Shown: piece by piece, positions 49,078-61,121 of the stretch
Position numbering within the stretch: position 1 is the first letter of the stretch
How the letters are laid out: each line of letters opens with the position of its first letter
Source: Brachionus plicatilis
Lineage: Eukaryota > Rotifera > Eurotatoria > Ploima > Brachionidae
Assembly (NCBI GenBank): GCA_010279815.1
Contig: QEOQ01000626.1
Coordinates: 1,146,932-1,210,931 of the forward strand
DNA: 64,000 nt
Direction: 5' to 3'
Translations under genes and position numbers: made by a program
Notes under the pieces: generated by a model
Database searches by the model: none
What the model was told of the DNA's origin: nothing
The model's input: the letters and a program-made list of their open reading frames with translations, nothing else

Positions 49078-50865
49078 ATGACTTTAGACAGTCAAGCAGT
49101 GAATGGAAATCCGTTGGTAAATGCTTCAAACAATGAAGTATCATTTAAAAATTCATTTAGACTGGTTATTCTTGGTGCACCCAGGGTTGGAAAGTCATGT
49201 ATTATCAACTGGTTTTTGGGAAAACCCTTCAAAGATAGCTATCTTCCGACAATCGAAGACTTTCATCGAAAAATATACAAAATAAAAGGTGAAATATATC
49301 GATTGGACATTTTGGACACATCCGGCAACGATCCATTTCCGGCCATGAAAAAGCTCAACATCATGACTGGTAAATAATTTTGTTTTTAATCTCAGGAATT
49401 ATTTAAAAATTGAAAATTTAATTAATACTTAAATTATTTAAAATTATTTATTTAATGAAAATTAAAAAATCCAATTGATCAAGATAAAATAAGAAAAATT
49501 AGAATTAAAAAAATTAGGAAAAAATCAATGGCTAAATCAAATAAATTTAGAAGAATATTAAAAATTTTATTTAAAAAAAATTTTTGAGAATTTCGATTGT
49601 AATTAGATCATTTTTAAATTGCTCTGTCTTTTTTAATCAATTATTTTTTTAAAAGGAATAACTAAAACTTTTTTAATTTAAAATTAATAAATTATTTTTA
49701 CCTATCACTCTGTTGTGCTTATTTAAGTGACTTAATCCTTTTCTAATTAAATAGAAGAACAATTCAGACTTTTTTTTTCAAATACTTAATCCATAATTAA
49801 CTCTTTTATACTGAAAGAAAAGTGAGCCAAAAGTTGAAGAAGGAGAAAAAATCATTTTCTTTAATAGCTTTTAAAAAATTTAATTTTAAATCATAATTCA
49901 TTTTAGTAATTAGATATTTGATTCAAATAATTAAAAAAAAAAAAGAACAATTAAATATTTTAATTTAGAAAATCAATAAAAAAAATTCAAATAAATTATT
50001 TATTTTCATAGGTGATCTGTTCGTGTTGGTTTTTGGCATTGATGATATTGATTCGTATTTCCAAATTAAACAACTATGCGAATTGATAGTAGAGCTCAAA
50101 AAAACAAAACAAGACCAGCGATGCTCTAATGTACCAATTCTAATCCTTGGCAATAAAATTGATTACTTGCTGGAAAATAAGCTATCCAGCCGATGCATTG
50201 ATTTAGGAGATACACAACAATTTGTCTCGGCCTTCAAATCGTGTATGTATTCTGAAATCAGCTGCAAAAATATGATGGGACTTGACAGTGCTTTTGAAAA
50301 ATTGTTCAGCCTGGCTAATTTGCCATCAGAAATGATACCATCCAAGCACAGACGTGTTTCTCTAAACCTCGATTTGACAAAACCTCAATTCAGTAGATTA
50401 TTAACCTACCAGAATTCAGACCCCATTATAATCAATAGCCAAGGTTTGCCTGGCAAAAGTAGCCAAAAGATAGCGAATGAAGCGACCAGCTTTGTAACTG
50501 GCAATGGAAATAGTTCGACATCGAGTGGTCATCCTTTGGGTGAAAGGGAGGGAAGTTTTAAGCAGTCGGCCAAGAAAAGCTTTCGTAAAATGACATTCAG
50601 AAGACAATTGACAGAAGCATGTGGAACTGTGTGGCTGAACGCGAGGAGACCAAGCATCAGGGCCGAACTTAAGTTGCTACAAATTAAGTCCAATGGAAAG
50701 TTTAACATCAAAAAAACTGGCTTTGGTCATGATGCTAGTTTTAAAAAATACAAGTCAGATATGAGTTCAAAACGAATTGATATTCTAGTTAAAAATTTTA
50801 AAAAATTATTCTGTTGTCATTTTGAACAAAATGATTCAAAAGAAAAGTGTTCGAAATTTATTTAA
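49078..50865 (+). CDS. RASD/Dexras-type Ras GTPase with long C-terminal extension, two exons
   Basis: Exons 49078..49369 and 50012..50865 (642-nt intron, phase 1) give 381 aa, against about 266-281 for vertebrate RASD1/RASD2. Diagnostic blocks: FRLVILGAPRVGKS (P-loop, 27-40), PTIEDFHRKIY (effector loop; the same IEDFHRK as RASD1), LDILDTSGNDPFPAMKKL (switch II as DTSGN-PFPAM), GDLFVLVF, NKID (145-148), EISCKN and LPSEMIPSKHRRVSL (RASD-specific). RASD proteins are membrane GTPases in G-protein, NO and cAMP signalling. The cationic tail (KQSAKKSFRKMTFRRQL; ARRPSIRAEL) corresponds to the RASD cationic region, but about 60 residues follow. The end is EKCSKFI, so the cysteine is fifth from the end and not a canonical CaaX. 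The intron has no other gene. Confidence 0.93.
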
Positions 50866-53800
50866 AATTTTAATTTTCTGTAAATTTTTTGTTAATAAAT
50901 ATTTTAAAAATGTTTATTTTGTTCGTAAAACTGGCGTTTTTCTAAAATTAAAAAATATTAAAATACCTCATTAATTTATTTATCTAATTGACTTCAATTG
51001 AGGCGACATTTAATTAGTTGACAAATATTATTTTTTTAAATGAAATAATTAAAAATGTTGGTTAAAATAAAAATTTTAATGCCAAATTAAATAATTTATA
51101 AGAGATAATTATTCTCCAAAAGAGTCAAATCTGAGAAATCCACATGTTTATTTCAAAAGCACTATTTAGCCATCACAGTCAGTTTAATTAATTATTTTCC
51201 ATCTTTCTAAATAAAGACCGAATTTTTGATTAATAAAACAGAATATTAGGCTATATGCAAATGAGTATTGTTCCCCTTGTCATTAAATCAATTAAACATG
51301 AATCAAATTTGTCTTTTGATAGAATTTTTTAAATTAATGATAATTGAGCATGAAAAATTTTTATTTGCCTTTTTAAATTAAATTTTATCAAAATGAATTA
51401 ATTTTTAAATAATTTTTTCACTACATCAATTATGTTTTTAATTTAATTAAATTGACTGAAATATCGTTACCGCTTCGAAACAGTTTGTTTGAACGAATAA
51501 AATTATCTCAAAAATTTTAAAATAAAAATTTAACTTGTCAAGCAATAAATTTTTGCAAGGTTCTGGAAATGTAAAATTCCATCTTAGAATTTGATTTTCG
51601 ACCTCAAATATGCAAATGTACCAAAAATACCTAAAAACAATTTTATAAAAGCGATTGAAAATTTCTTTTCATCATTTTGAGCTCAAAGAATTTATATATT
51701 TGAAGAATCATAAAAATTCTAAAAAACTTCTTCCTTCAAATACACTTATTTTTTTCTTATTTTACTATTAGTTTTTTTTCTAAATTTTACTTTTAACATG
51801 ACTCTTAAGGCGTTCATTGAAAGGAATTGTTGATGTACAATTAGCTCAAAGAAAATTTTGTGCAATATTCTGAAGGGACTGTAGCTCAATACAGACTCAG
51901 AAATAAATTAAAAATAAGCTTTATCCGGATTTAAAATGCTTAATGTTAAAAAAGGAAGACGTTTTTCCAGAGGTCTTAATACTTAAGAACATAAGGGACC
52001 ATATTTATCTTTAAGTCACAAATCACAAATAAATAAAACCACTATCTCTTTCAATTTACTTTTTGCTTACTTGTTTTTTATTTAAAATTTAAAAAATTCC
52101 TATGTCACTTTTGGCTTTCAAAATTATTAAAACAACAATACAATGACAAATCTCACAATGAAAGTAAAAAATTGTCAAAAAAAAGATTAGCCTTTTATTT
52201 TTATTTGTATCATTTTAGAGCTATTTTTGGACTTTGTTGAGATAATGTAAGCGAAAAATCGGTTCCAATATTTTACCACTCTAATTAACAAAAAGTGCTT
52301 CCTTCTATTGATTTTGGAAAATTGTTTAACTTATTTCCTTTCTTAGACATGAAAGAAAATCAAATAATGAATGCAATTAATTAATTACTGTTAATAATAA
52401 ATAACAAATCGTCTATATTTTTTGTCTAAGATACTTTTTATTAAAATAAATAAATAAGAATTAAGAATTTCAGGGTTTTCAAAATATTCAAAAATTTTTT
52501 TTTAATTCTGAGATTGTCTGAATAAATTTAAAAGTATGCTCAATTTTTACATTCATAAAAAAATTATTAATTAACTTTTTTTAATTATTTTTGGGTTCAT
52601 AATCAAAAATAACGATCAGCTCATTTGATCGAGTGCTGATATTTGATTACAATTGATTTAGATGCTTCTAAAAATCTTCCATTTAAAAGTACTTAGTATT
52701 TTTTGTAATAATTTTTCAAAAAATTTTCTAAAAATAAAAAGATCCTAAGTCTCATGGTCTAAAAAATATAAAAAGGTGATATTTTTTTTAATTTTATCTC
52801 TTAAATGTCTAAAGTTTTGATAGGAATAATTTTTTCTTTTGAATGAATATGTTCAATTTAAAAACCTTTGAATTGAGCACGTTTTATATCTCAAGATATT
52901 TTAGGTTGCAGCTAAATTTTTATATAATTTAAAAATTTTATTTTACTTTTGCAATATTAATGTATTTCAAAATATAAAGTGTGAAATTTAAGAAAAAAAG
53001 CAGGTGTTTGTGTCTTCAATCATCTTCAAACTTTCCATTTTAAAATACACTTTAAATATAAATAAAACAAAAAATTTAAAAAATGGTTTTTGATAATTTA
53101 TTTTTAACTAAAATGAACCAAATAAAAATTTAATTATTTCTATTAGGGCTTCAATTATGGGACTAAAACTTAAATTGAATAAATAATTGAAAGTATTTTT
53201 TAAAATAAAAAATACTGTTAATATTAGGATAACTCAAAAAATCGGGGTGTCACTCAAAAAATCCGGGCTAAATTAGATGTGAAGAAAATAAAATATTTTC
53301 TTTGAAGAAAATTTACAGTTAAAAATTAAAAATATCCTTTGAAAATTTTATTGGGCAACTCAGTACTTTTATTTTTGATTTCATGGTATATAATTTTGTA
53401 TCTAAATTTAATTTTAAAAGGACTTAACTTTGAGCTTATATATGAAATAATCCTAGCCAAAACTTTTGAGTTTATATTGTCATAGTTTAGTAGATAAATA
53501 AAAGTTAAAAATAAAAAAAGCTTTTTGAAGCGTTATTTGAAATTCTTTATTAAGTTAATGAGATTTTCTTAAATAGATCAAAGTTTTGCGCTTTAGAAAC
53601 AATGCGCCTGCTTTTAAATAAACAAATGACAAAAATTTAAGCCAATATATTCTTAATAGAGAATAAGAATAAGTTTCGTTTATGATAAATAAGAATTTTG
53701 AAAGATTAATATATTCCAAATTGAATAGCTATAACGCTTTTCTACACCAAAATACCAATTTATTCCAAATTTTAATGAATAAACAAAAAGTTAGATAACG

Positions 53801-54292
53801 TTGACTTGAACTGCATGAGCATATTTTCATCACAAATTGGATTATTTGCGTTGTTTTTTCGAATTGTTGTTCTAATTTGAAATATTGTTTTTACAAATAA
53901 TGTCTTATTCAATAAACACAGGCACAATACATTATAATTGCAAAAATATATATTTGCCTTTGAATTGGAATGATAATAATCTATCATTTACCGTTTGGAT
54001 CCAATGATAAAATATCAATTATTTAACCAATACATAAACTTTTATTCTCTCAAAAACTCTAGCGCGAAAATAAGTTAAAACACATCGAATAAATATTGCC
54101 AACTCTCTAGAAAACAAATGCTTTAGTTTTTTTTTAATTTTTCTTAGCTTGATCAATGTAAAGCTTTGAAAAAGATCAAAACAAAAAAATTGTATTTAAA
54201 CTATTGGACCAGAAAAAAAAAATCATTTTAATAATTTTAATCAAATTTTAATAAAAATAGATCTATAAATTTTTCTATTTATTCAATCGGAT
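50866..54292. other. 3.4 kb intergenic, no gene recognised
   Basis: A/T-rich, with AATAAA-like signals for the RASD gene at about 50893. A minus-strand frame at 53772-53987 is Asn/Ile/Phe-rich and unlike any family. No foldback element was noticed. The troponin T promoter must lie at the right end. Confidence 0.5.
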
Positions 54293-57200
54293 ATGTCTGA
54301 GAACGAAAACAAAGACCATGTAAAAGTAAATTTTATTTAATAAATATATTTTGTAGGCGATTTTGAATTATGAATTTAAATTTTTTTTTATTAAAACTAA
54401 TTTGTTGATTTTTTCCTCAAATCGATATTTTTTAATTATTAAATTTTAATTTTTTTAATTAATAAAAATTTATTTTAATTAGAAAAGTGTGAAATTTCAA
54501 ATATTTTAGCGCACAAAACCGGATTAGCGTACACTCTTTCCTAAAAGTACGACCTTCAAGTGACCATTTTTTTTGGAGTTATTACCATCCATTTAATATT
54601 CACCTTTATTTTTAAACAAAAATTATACTTAATTCTAAACAAATTTAATCTTCTGAATCGCTTTACAAATTAGTTAAAGCTAAAATTTTAATTTTTTAGA
54701 ATTAGGTCTAATTTTACTTTAGGACAAAGGCAAGATTTAAGTTTATTTCTAAAATTATTAGAAAAATGTTTTATTTATTTGTAATTTGAATAAATATAGC
54801 ATCATCTAAAAAATATCTAATCTTTCAGACTATCCAAATTAAATAAACTAGTATTTAAAAAAAAAAAAAATTTTAATAAAAATGTTGTAACATGGTTTGG
54901 ATGATAAAATCTCCTTAAATAATGAGCCTGAAGTTGTCTTATTTCCTGAAGAGTAGTTAAAAAAAATGTTTCTATACAAAATTTAGTAATTCGATCACTA
55001 AAATTTACAATAAAAAATTGATCATCTTTTTAGTCTTTTTTTTCATTTTTTAAGGCTAGAATTTAATTATTAATATTTCGAAAATTTGTGAGATAAATTT
55101 TAAAATAAAAAATTATCTGGTTTTTATATTTTTTTCGAAGATTTAAGCTTTTTCCAATTTAAGACTTTGATTAGACTAATATTAAAAAAAATTAGAATTG
55201 AAAAAAAAATTCTCCAAAAAAGATTAAAATCTTAACTAAAATATTTTTTAACGAAAATTTTATTTTTTAAAAATGTTTGGAAAATATTTTAAAAATTACA
55301 ATTTAAGAATACTAATTACCAATTTAAAAAAATGCTCATTGATTGTTTCAGATATTTTTTGCACCTCAAATTGGATAGATACACAATTCCGCCAGAAATT
55401 TTCTAATAAATTAACCTCCATTGAATAAATTAATTTTGTAGACAAGGGCATTGAGAAGCACTGCAAAATCAGAAGCAGAAGTAGAAGCTGCGATCCGGGC
55501 CGAAATTCAGCGAGAAGAAGATGAAATCGAGTTGCTTCGTGCCAAAGCCGAGGAGAGGCGCAGGCGTAAAGAGCAAAATGAGAGGTTGGAAGCAGAACGT
55601 TTGGCTGAAATGGAAGAAGAGAGGCGCCAAAGAGAGGTAATCTTATCATATCTAATAATAATTTATCAGCATTCGCAGCTTTATTTAGATTAAAGTTGCT
55701 TTATAGGTCGATTTAATTATGAATTGGAGAAATTCGAGAAGATAAACTTGTAAGAGTAATGCAAAAGAAAAAGGAATAATAGGTTAAGTTGAGTAGTAGA
55801 AGAATACTTGGAATAGATAGAGATACACACTGATTGGTGTTTGTAAAACATATATTCTCAAAAATAATTCTATATATTCTTTATAAATATCTAGATATTT
55901 CTTTCAAATCATTTATTCTATCTAAGAATAACTTTTCTCTTGGCATAAAGCTTTTGATAATTTTTGATTTCAAAGGAAGAACAAAGACGCCGCAAGGAAG
56001 AAGCTCTTCAACGCAAACAAAAATTAGAACTAGCTAAAATCGAACAAGAGAGAAAAAAACTAGAAGAAGAAATGGTTTCCAGTACTGGTGGCTCCAAATT
56101 GTCCAATATCCTCAAGGCCAAAGAAATTCTGCTTAAATCGCCTGAACAATTGGAGCAAGAAAAACGCGATGTCATCTCGTCAAGATTAGTAGACCTTAGA
56201 CTCGATGGTCAAAACAAAGACGACTTGATTAGACAAGTGAATTGAAAAAAAATTTTTTTTCTAATTTTTTTTAAAATTTTTTTCAAATTTTTTTCAGGCC
56301 CAAGAATTTCACGAAATTTTGATCAGTTTGCACTCGCAAATTTACGATTTGAACGAGAAATATGACCGTCAAAAATATGACGTAATTTCTAGCTTTGATT
56401 TAAAAAAAAAAATTTTTTAAATAATTTTTTTCCAAGATGATGGAATTGGCCGAGAGAGCCAGACAAATAGAGAAAGGTAAATCAAAGACCCGTAAGTCAA
56501 ACATTGTACACACCGGTCTTGGTGGTAGCGTGTAAGTTAACTTTTTTTTTTGAATTAAATTATTAATAATAAACTACAGAAATATAAAAAAAATAATATG
56601 AGTATAATTATTAAACTTTAAAATTGCAAGATTTCCATGGATTGTTGATACGCACCCGCATGCTCCGGTAAGTTCTGCGTGTAGTCTAATTGAAAAAGTT
56701 TTAAATTGACGAAGATTAAGAAAATTCTGTAGTTTTATAAAAAATTTTTGTTTATAATTTTTTTAAAACAAACATTTAAAAATTTTATAGATTTAATCTA
56801 CAAGAAACTTTTCCGCATTCACCAGTAAGTAAAATAGGGAAGTTACAAAAACATAAATGAATAAATAGCATTTTATGAACGAATGCTTATAGCAACCCAA
56901 ATTTTTGTTCCTGCAACCAGAACAAAAAGTATTATTTCACTTCCCTGTTCCCTACTACTTCGTCAATACTTTGAATGAAATTTTTTTAAATTTAATTTTT
57001 TTTTCCCTTAAACAAATTGATGGTAAATTAAATGATATTTTTAACAAGGGAAAAATTTCATTGTTCTCTCGGTATGAGAGAGTGACAGACCGAAGAAGCT
57101 TCAAGGATAGACGTGATCTCTGGGCTAACCCAAAGCCGAGCAAGAACTCTGTTCCAGAGAAACCAAAAGCTAAGATCAATAGCGAGCCCATTAGTCGAAA

Positions 57201-57384
57201 TAGAAGACAAAAAATAGAAGAAGAGGAAGTGGAAGAGCAAACTCACCAAGAAGAACAACCTCAAGAAAACGAAGAACATCAAGAAGAGGAACATCAAGAT
57301 GAGGAACAAAACGAGGAAGAAGAGCGCAATGAAGAAGAAAATCATGATCAGGAGCATGAAGAAGAAGCCGAGGACGAAGAATAA
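54293..57384 (+). CDS. Troponin T, eight coding exons including a mutually exclusive pair
   Basis: Proposed exons: 54293..54319 (or ..54325; alternative donors, both phase 0), 55442..55636, 55976..56236, 56298..56381, 56437..56531, then either 56631..56667 or 56791..56824, then 57049..57384; about 344 aa. Thin-filament subunit linking tropomyosin to troponin I and C in striated muscle. Evidence: a highly charged tropomyosin-binding helix (RAKAEERRRRKEQNERLEAE; EEQRRRKEEALQRKQKLELA), the I-T-arm coiled coil EILISLHSQIYDLNEKYDRQ-KYDMMEL (compare LEXXKYDLEERXXRQDYDL in arthropods), SRYERVTDRRSFKDRRDLW, and a Glu-rich C-terminal tail of about 60 residues like that of insect troponin T. The short acidic first exon is the least certain part; more N-terminal exons may lie in the 1.1-kb first intron. 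Confidence 0.9.
56631..56667 (+). other. Troponin T alternative exon A
   Basis: 37 nt, acceptor TTGCAAG, donor GTAAGT. Entered in phase 2 (GT from the previous exon), it encodes FPWIVDTHPHAP after the split codon and leaves in phase 0. It shares its start (A TTT) and end (PHAP versus PHSP) with exon B at 56791. Confidence 0.82.
56791..56824 (+). other. Troponin T alternative exon B
   Basis: 34 nt, acceptor TTTTATAG, donor GTAAGT. Same entry and exit phases as exon A; encodes FNLQETFPHSP. Spliced directly after exon A it would begin ATT TAA, a stop, so A and B cannot be joined. Confidence 0.82.
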
Positions 57385-58884
57385 ATAGCTATTTTTTGGT
57401 TTAGATTAATATTTATTTCGGAGATCGATTCCGAACTTATAAAAATATTTTACTAAAATGTGTTTATTTTAAAATTAATTAGGATTTTTCTTTTCAATTT
57501 ATTTAACTTTGAAAATAAAGATTTAGGCTTATAAATCTAATTGTTAATTAGATAAAATAAAAATTTATTTTGAAAAATTATTAGTTTAATTATATCGAAA
57601 ATGAGGAAATTAGAGAAAAATTAAAAACTATCAGTTTTTCATCAATTTAATTATTTGTTTTCAAAAATTTATCTATTCAACAATTGATAAATTTGCAATA
57701 AAAATATAAAATAATATTTTCTTAATAAAAATTCATTTGAATTAGCAAATTTTCAAAAAAACATTCACTTTTTGACTAATGGACAACTTTCTGTATTATT
57801 CAATTATACAATTATAATTTTTCGATATTTTTATATTTGAAAACTATGTGTTCTATTCTATTATTCAACTAATAAATTTTTTGACTTATTCAACTTTTCA
57901 ATTCTCAAATTTTTATTACTCGTTCAACTTCCCCCGTTTCGCTTTATTAAATTCAATGATTGTTTTTCATAAACTTTATTTCTTAATAGTTTTATTTTTT
58001 TCCAAACTTTGGTATCTTTTTTCATTTAAACCTTGAAAAATACAAATAAAAAAGAAAATAAAGTAATTTTTTGTAACACGTTTCACTGAGTGTTTATATC
58101 TTGAAATATGGCTAAAAATTTGCTCATATTTTTGAATATTTAATTTATGAAATGCTATTAATTAAGATTATAATTTTCAATTAAGTAAATTTAAAAAAAA
58201 ATAATTCAAACTAATTTAAAAAAGATTTTTTTAATTATAAAAAATATTTAAATACCAAAAACTATTGTGTATTAAGAATATCCGGATTTTTGGCACTGAA
58301 ATATCTAACTAAGATTAATAAAAAATTTTAAATATTTCTATAATTTTTTTTCTAAATCAATGAGCAATTACTTATTGAAAAAAAATTTAGCAGTATTCAA
58401 GAAAAAATCATAAAAATTTTTGCTGAACCGAACTCTCTAAACTAGGGCTACGCCACGGACCCTTTTATTTTGTCTCAGATTTTGTAAAAATAAATCTTAT
58501 TTCAAAATAAACCAAATTGATTTCTTTGACTTGGAATTTTTTTTGTTTCAAAAATTTTTGTTTAATATACTGGATGTATGCGTCGTATCAATAATCAAAA
58601 AATGCTTCAAATGATAATTCGCTTTATGATTTATCTTTTTCATACGTTTCATTATAAATCTTTTGTTTAATAAAATTTATTTAATTAAAAAAATTTTCAT
58701 TTGAACTAATTGTAATAACAAGAAATTAAATAAAAGATTAAGTCTTCATTATTTTGAAAATTTAATAGCAGAATAACTAAAGAGTTGAATGAAAGAATAA
58801 TTGAATAGCTGAATTGAAGATATTTAAGATGTAAATCACAAATTATTGTCCATAAATGTACTTTTTGGAATATCACCACTTTCA
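57385..58884. other. Intergenic, troponin T 3' flank
   Basis: AATAAA lies at 57514-57519. A small near-palindrome TCGGAGATCGATTCCGA follows the stop near 57420. No gene is seen; the 57848-58036 frame is Phe/Leu/Ile-rich and A/T-driven. Around 58440-58480 a GC-richer patch (GGGCTACGCCACGGACCC) may be the start of the LINE remnant that follows. Confidence 0.5.
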
Positions 58885-59135
58885 ATGCGTTTTGCGAAAC
58901 ATACGTAAGACCCCGTCTTGAATATGCAGCACCCAAACAGGTAAAAAGAGACACTTTTGCTTGAAAAAGTACAACGTAGGGCAACTAAATTGATACCAAT
59001 TTTGAAAAATGTCAACTATGAAACAAGATTGACGCAGATTGATCTAGCAACAGAGGGGAAAAAGAGGGGATTTGATTATTTATTTATTATTGCTTATCTG
59101 TACCGAGCTAATGCTTCTTCAGAATAAAAATTCAT
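58885..59135 (+). mobile_element. LINE (CR1-like) reverse-transcriptase C-terminal fragment
   Basis: One frameshift separates two readable parts: ETYVRPRLEYAAPKQ and LEKVQRRATKLIPILKNVNY, followed by ETRLTQIDLATEGKKRGFDY. The order YVRPxLEYAxP, LEKVQRRATKLIP and YxxRLxxLxLxTLxxRRxRxD is typical of the region after the thumb in CR1-type non-LTR elements. It is truncated at both sides and dead. A foldback element begins 20 bp after it. Confidence 0.8.
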
Positions 59136-59155
59136 AAAAAAAAATGAATAAAAAA

Positions 59156-59699
59156 GGCATCTTGAAGTTGATGAACAATTCAAAATATCATTTCAATTCA
59201 AAAAGTTTATCTTTGGATATTAAAATAAATCTTTGATTTAATTTAAATAATTGTAATGTAACATGCTTTACATGCAATGTAGATTTAGAAAATAAAAAAA
59301 ATTGTAAAAACAATTTCTCAATCCATTGATAAAATCGATTTTAATTTATTAAACTGATTTTTTGAAAAGTTGTATTTTCATTTTATTACTTATTTGGAAT
59401 TTATTATTTGAAATTCTTTTTTTAAATTTAATTGTGAATGCTAAACACAAATACTATTATGACAAAAATTTAAAAAAAAACTTAACAAAAAATCAGTTAA
59501 TACACTTAAATATAAAAATCGATTATCAATAGATTGAGAACATGTTTTTCCAATTTTTTTTATTTTCTAAATCTACATTGCATGTAAAGCATGCTACATT
59601 ACAATTATTTGAATTAAACCAAAGATTTATTTTAATATCCAAAGATAAACTTTCTGAATTAAAATGATATTTTGAATTGTTCATCACCTTCAAGATGCC
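59156..59699. mobile_element. 544-bp foldback element with about 190-bp arms
   Basis: The left arm starts GGCATCTTGAAGTTGATGAA and the reverse-complemented right arm GGCATCTTGAAGGTGATGAA. The match continues through TTCAAAATATCATTTYAATTC, TTTATCTTTGGATATTAAAA and GCTTTACATGCAATGTAGAT with few mismatches. The loop (about 59345-59480) is A/T-rich. Flanking nonamers match only partly (AATAAAAAA versus ATGAGAAAA), so no target duplication is claimed. Confidence 0.82.
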
Positions 59700-60062
59700 A
59701 TGAGAAAATAAAAATATTATAAGTTAAAAACGTTATGTTGAGTTATGTGGATTTGATTAAGTTTTACAAATTGTATAATGGAATAAACAAAATCAACTGG
59801 TTTCATCCGTTCAAATTGGCTTTTTCAATTAGTTCAACAGGTCTTGCTTCAAATGTTAAAGGTCACAATCAAAGAATTGAAAGAAATAGTCTCTCTTATT
59901 AGTTATAATGATTTTTAGTTTAGTTGCATTAGATTATTTGAAAAACTAAAAAATTTTCCATTTCCTAAAATTTCAATAAGATGATAAATACAATAATACT
60001 CAATGCATTGAATAATTTTCTTTGATTAACTTTTTTTATAAACACTTAAATTAAAAAACTAT

Positions 60063-60377
60063 CGAGAGAAAAAAAAACAATTAAAAAACAGAAAACAAAC
60101 GTGATTATTTTAACGCGTTAAAACGGAAAAAAAAAGATTAAAAACGCAAAAAATTCTCAAAAAATTAAAAATGAGTAAACTATTAAAAATACAAAGATTC
60201 ATTATTATAGAGTTTTTAATAAATTTAATAATCAAATAATCTTCAATCTAAATTATAAGAATTTACTCTCTTAGAATTTTTCAGTATTTTTTGTGTTTCA
60301 AATTCGTTTTTTCCTGTTTTAACGCCTTAAAACAATCGCATTTTTTTTCTGTTTTTTAATTGTTTTTTTTCTCTCAG
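60063..60377. mobile_element. 315-bp foldback MITE
   Basis: The left end CGAGAGAAAAAAAAACAATT matches the reverse-complemented right end CTGAGAGAAAAAAAACAATT. The arms continue AAAAAACAGAAAA, then TTTTAACGCGTTAAAACGG against TTTTAAGGCGTTAAAACAGG. The target duplication is not resolved. No ORF. Confidence 0.75.
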
Positions 60378-61121
60378 GTAATAAAATAATAAGAAATTTA
60401 GTTTGAGAAGCTTAAAATTTGGATAAAATGCCCCAAATTTTTTATTTTTTTCCCAAATGTTAAATTTTTATTTATTTATTTTTAAATAAATTCCTCAAAT
60501 ATTAAGATTATACATTAAAAAATCAATAGCATCTTTTATTTCTATTAAATTTATTTAACGATCATCTAAAAACAACAAAAAATGAAAACTAATTTAAGAA
60601 AAAGTACCTAAATTTTTAAATAAAAATAAACTGATGTTCTGCTTTTTGTTTTATCTAAAATTTACGAAAATAAAAAATCAAAATTGTATCAGAAAAAGCA
60701 TTTTTTTATTGATTATTTTTTTTATAATTTACAAAAATTTTCAGAATAAAAAAATTCAAAATAATGGATTTCTATTTGATTTATTGATATATTTTTATAA
60801 GTTAAGTCTAAATAATTGGGGAATTTATTTAATTATTGGGGAAAAAAATTGAATAAAAATTTGGAGTATATTATTCCAAATTTTGTTAATTTTTTTTGAA
60901 GAAAGAAAAGAATGCACATGATATTCAAAATTATGATAATAGTTTTGTCCTCGAGTTTTAAGGTTTTTGTTTTTAAACTAAAATCTAATTATTATATTAA
61001 ATATTTATTTTCACATGTTTTGTGATTTAAGTAAATATTAAGTAAAAATACATAAAGTTTCTAAAATATTGATTTTTTTTAAAACGTTTGATAATTATTT
61101 TCCAATGTGAAATCGAAAGTT
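60378..61121. other. Intergenic, no gene seen
   Basis: A/T-rich. I looked here specifically for a VWA-domain exon for the minus-strand gene that ends at 61122 and found none. Confidence 0.5.

Noticed and set aside
56880..57048. Third alternative troponin T exon upstream of the last exon
   Set aside because: Acceptors exist (CTTATAG, GCAACCAG), but no donor leaves in phase 0; the upstream open frame is intron sequence read through.
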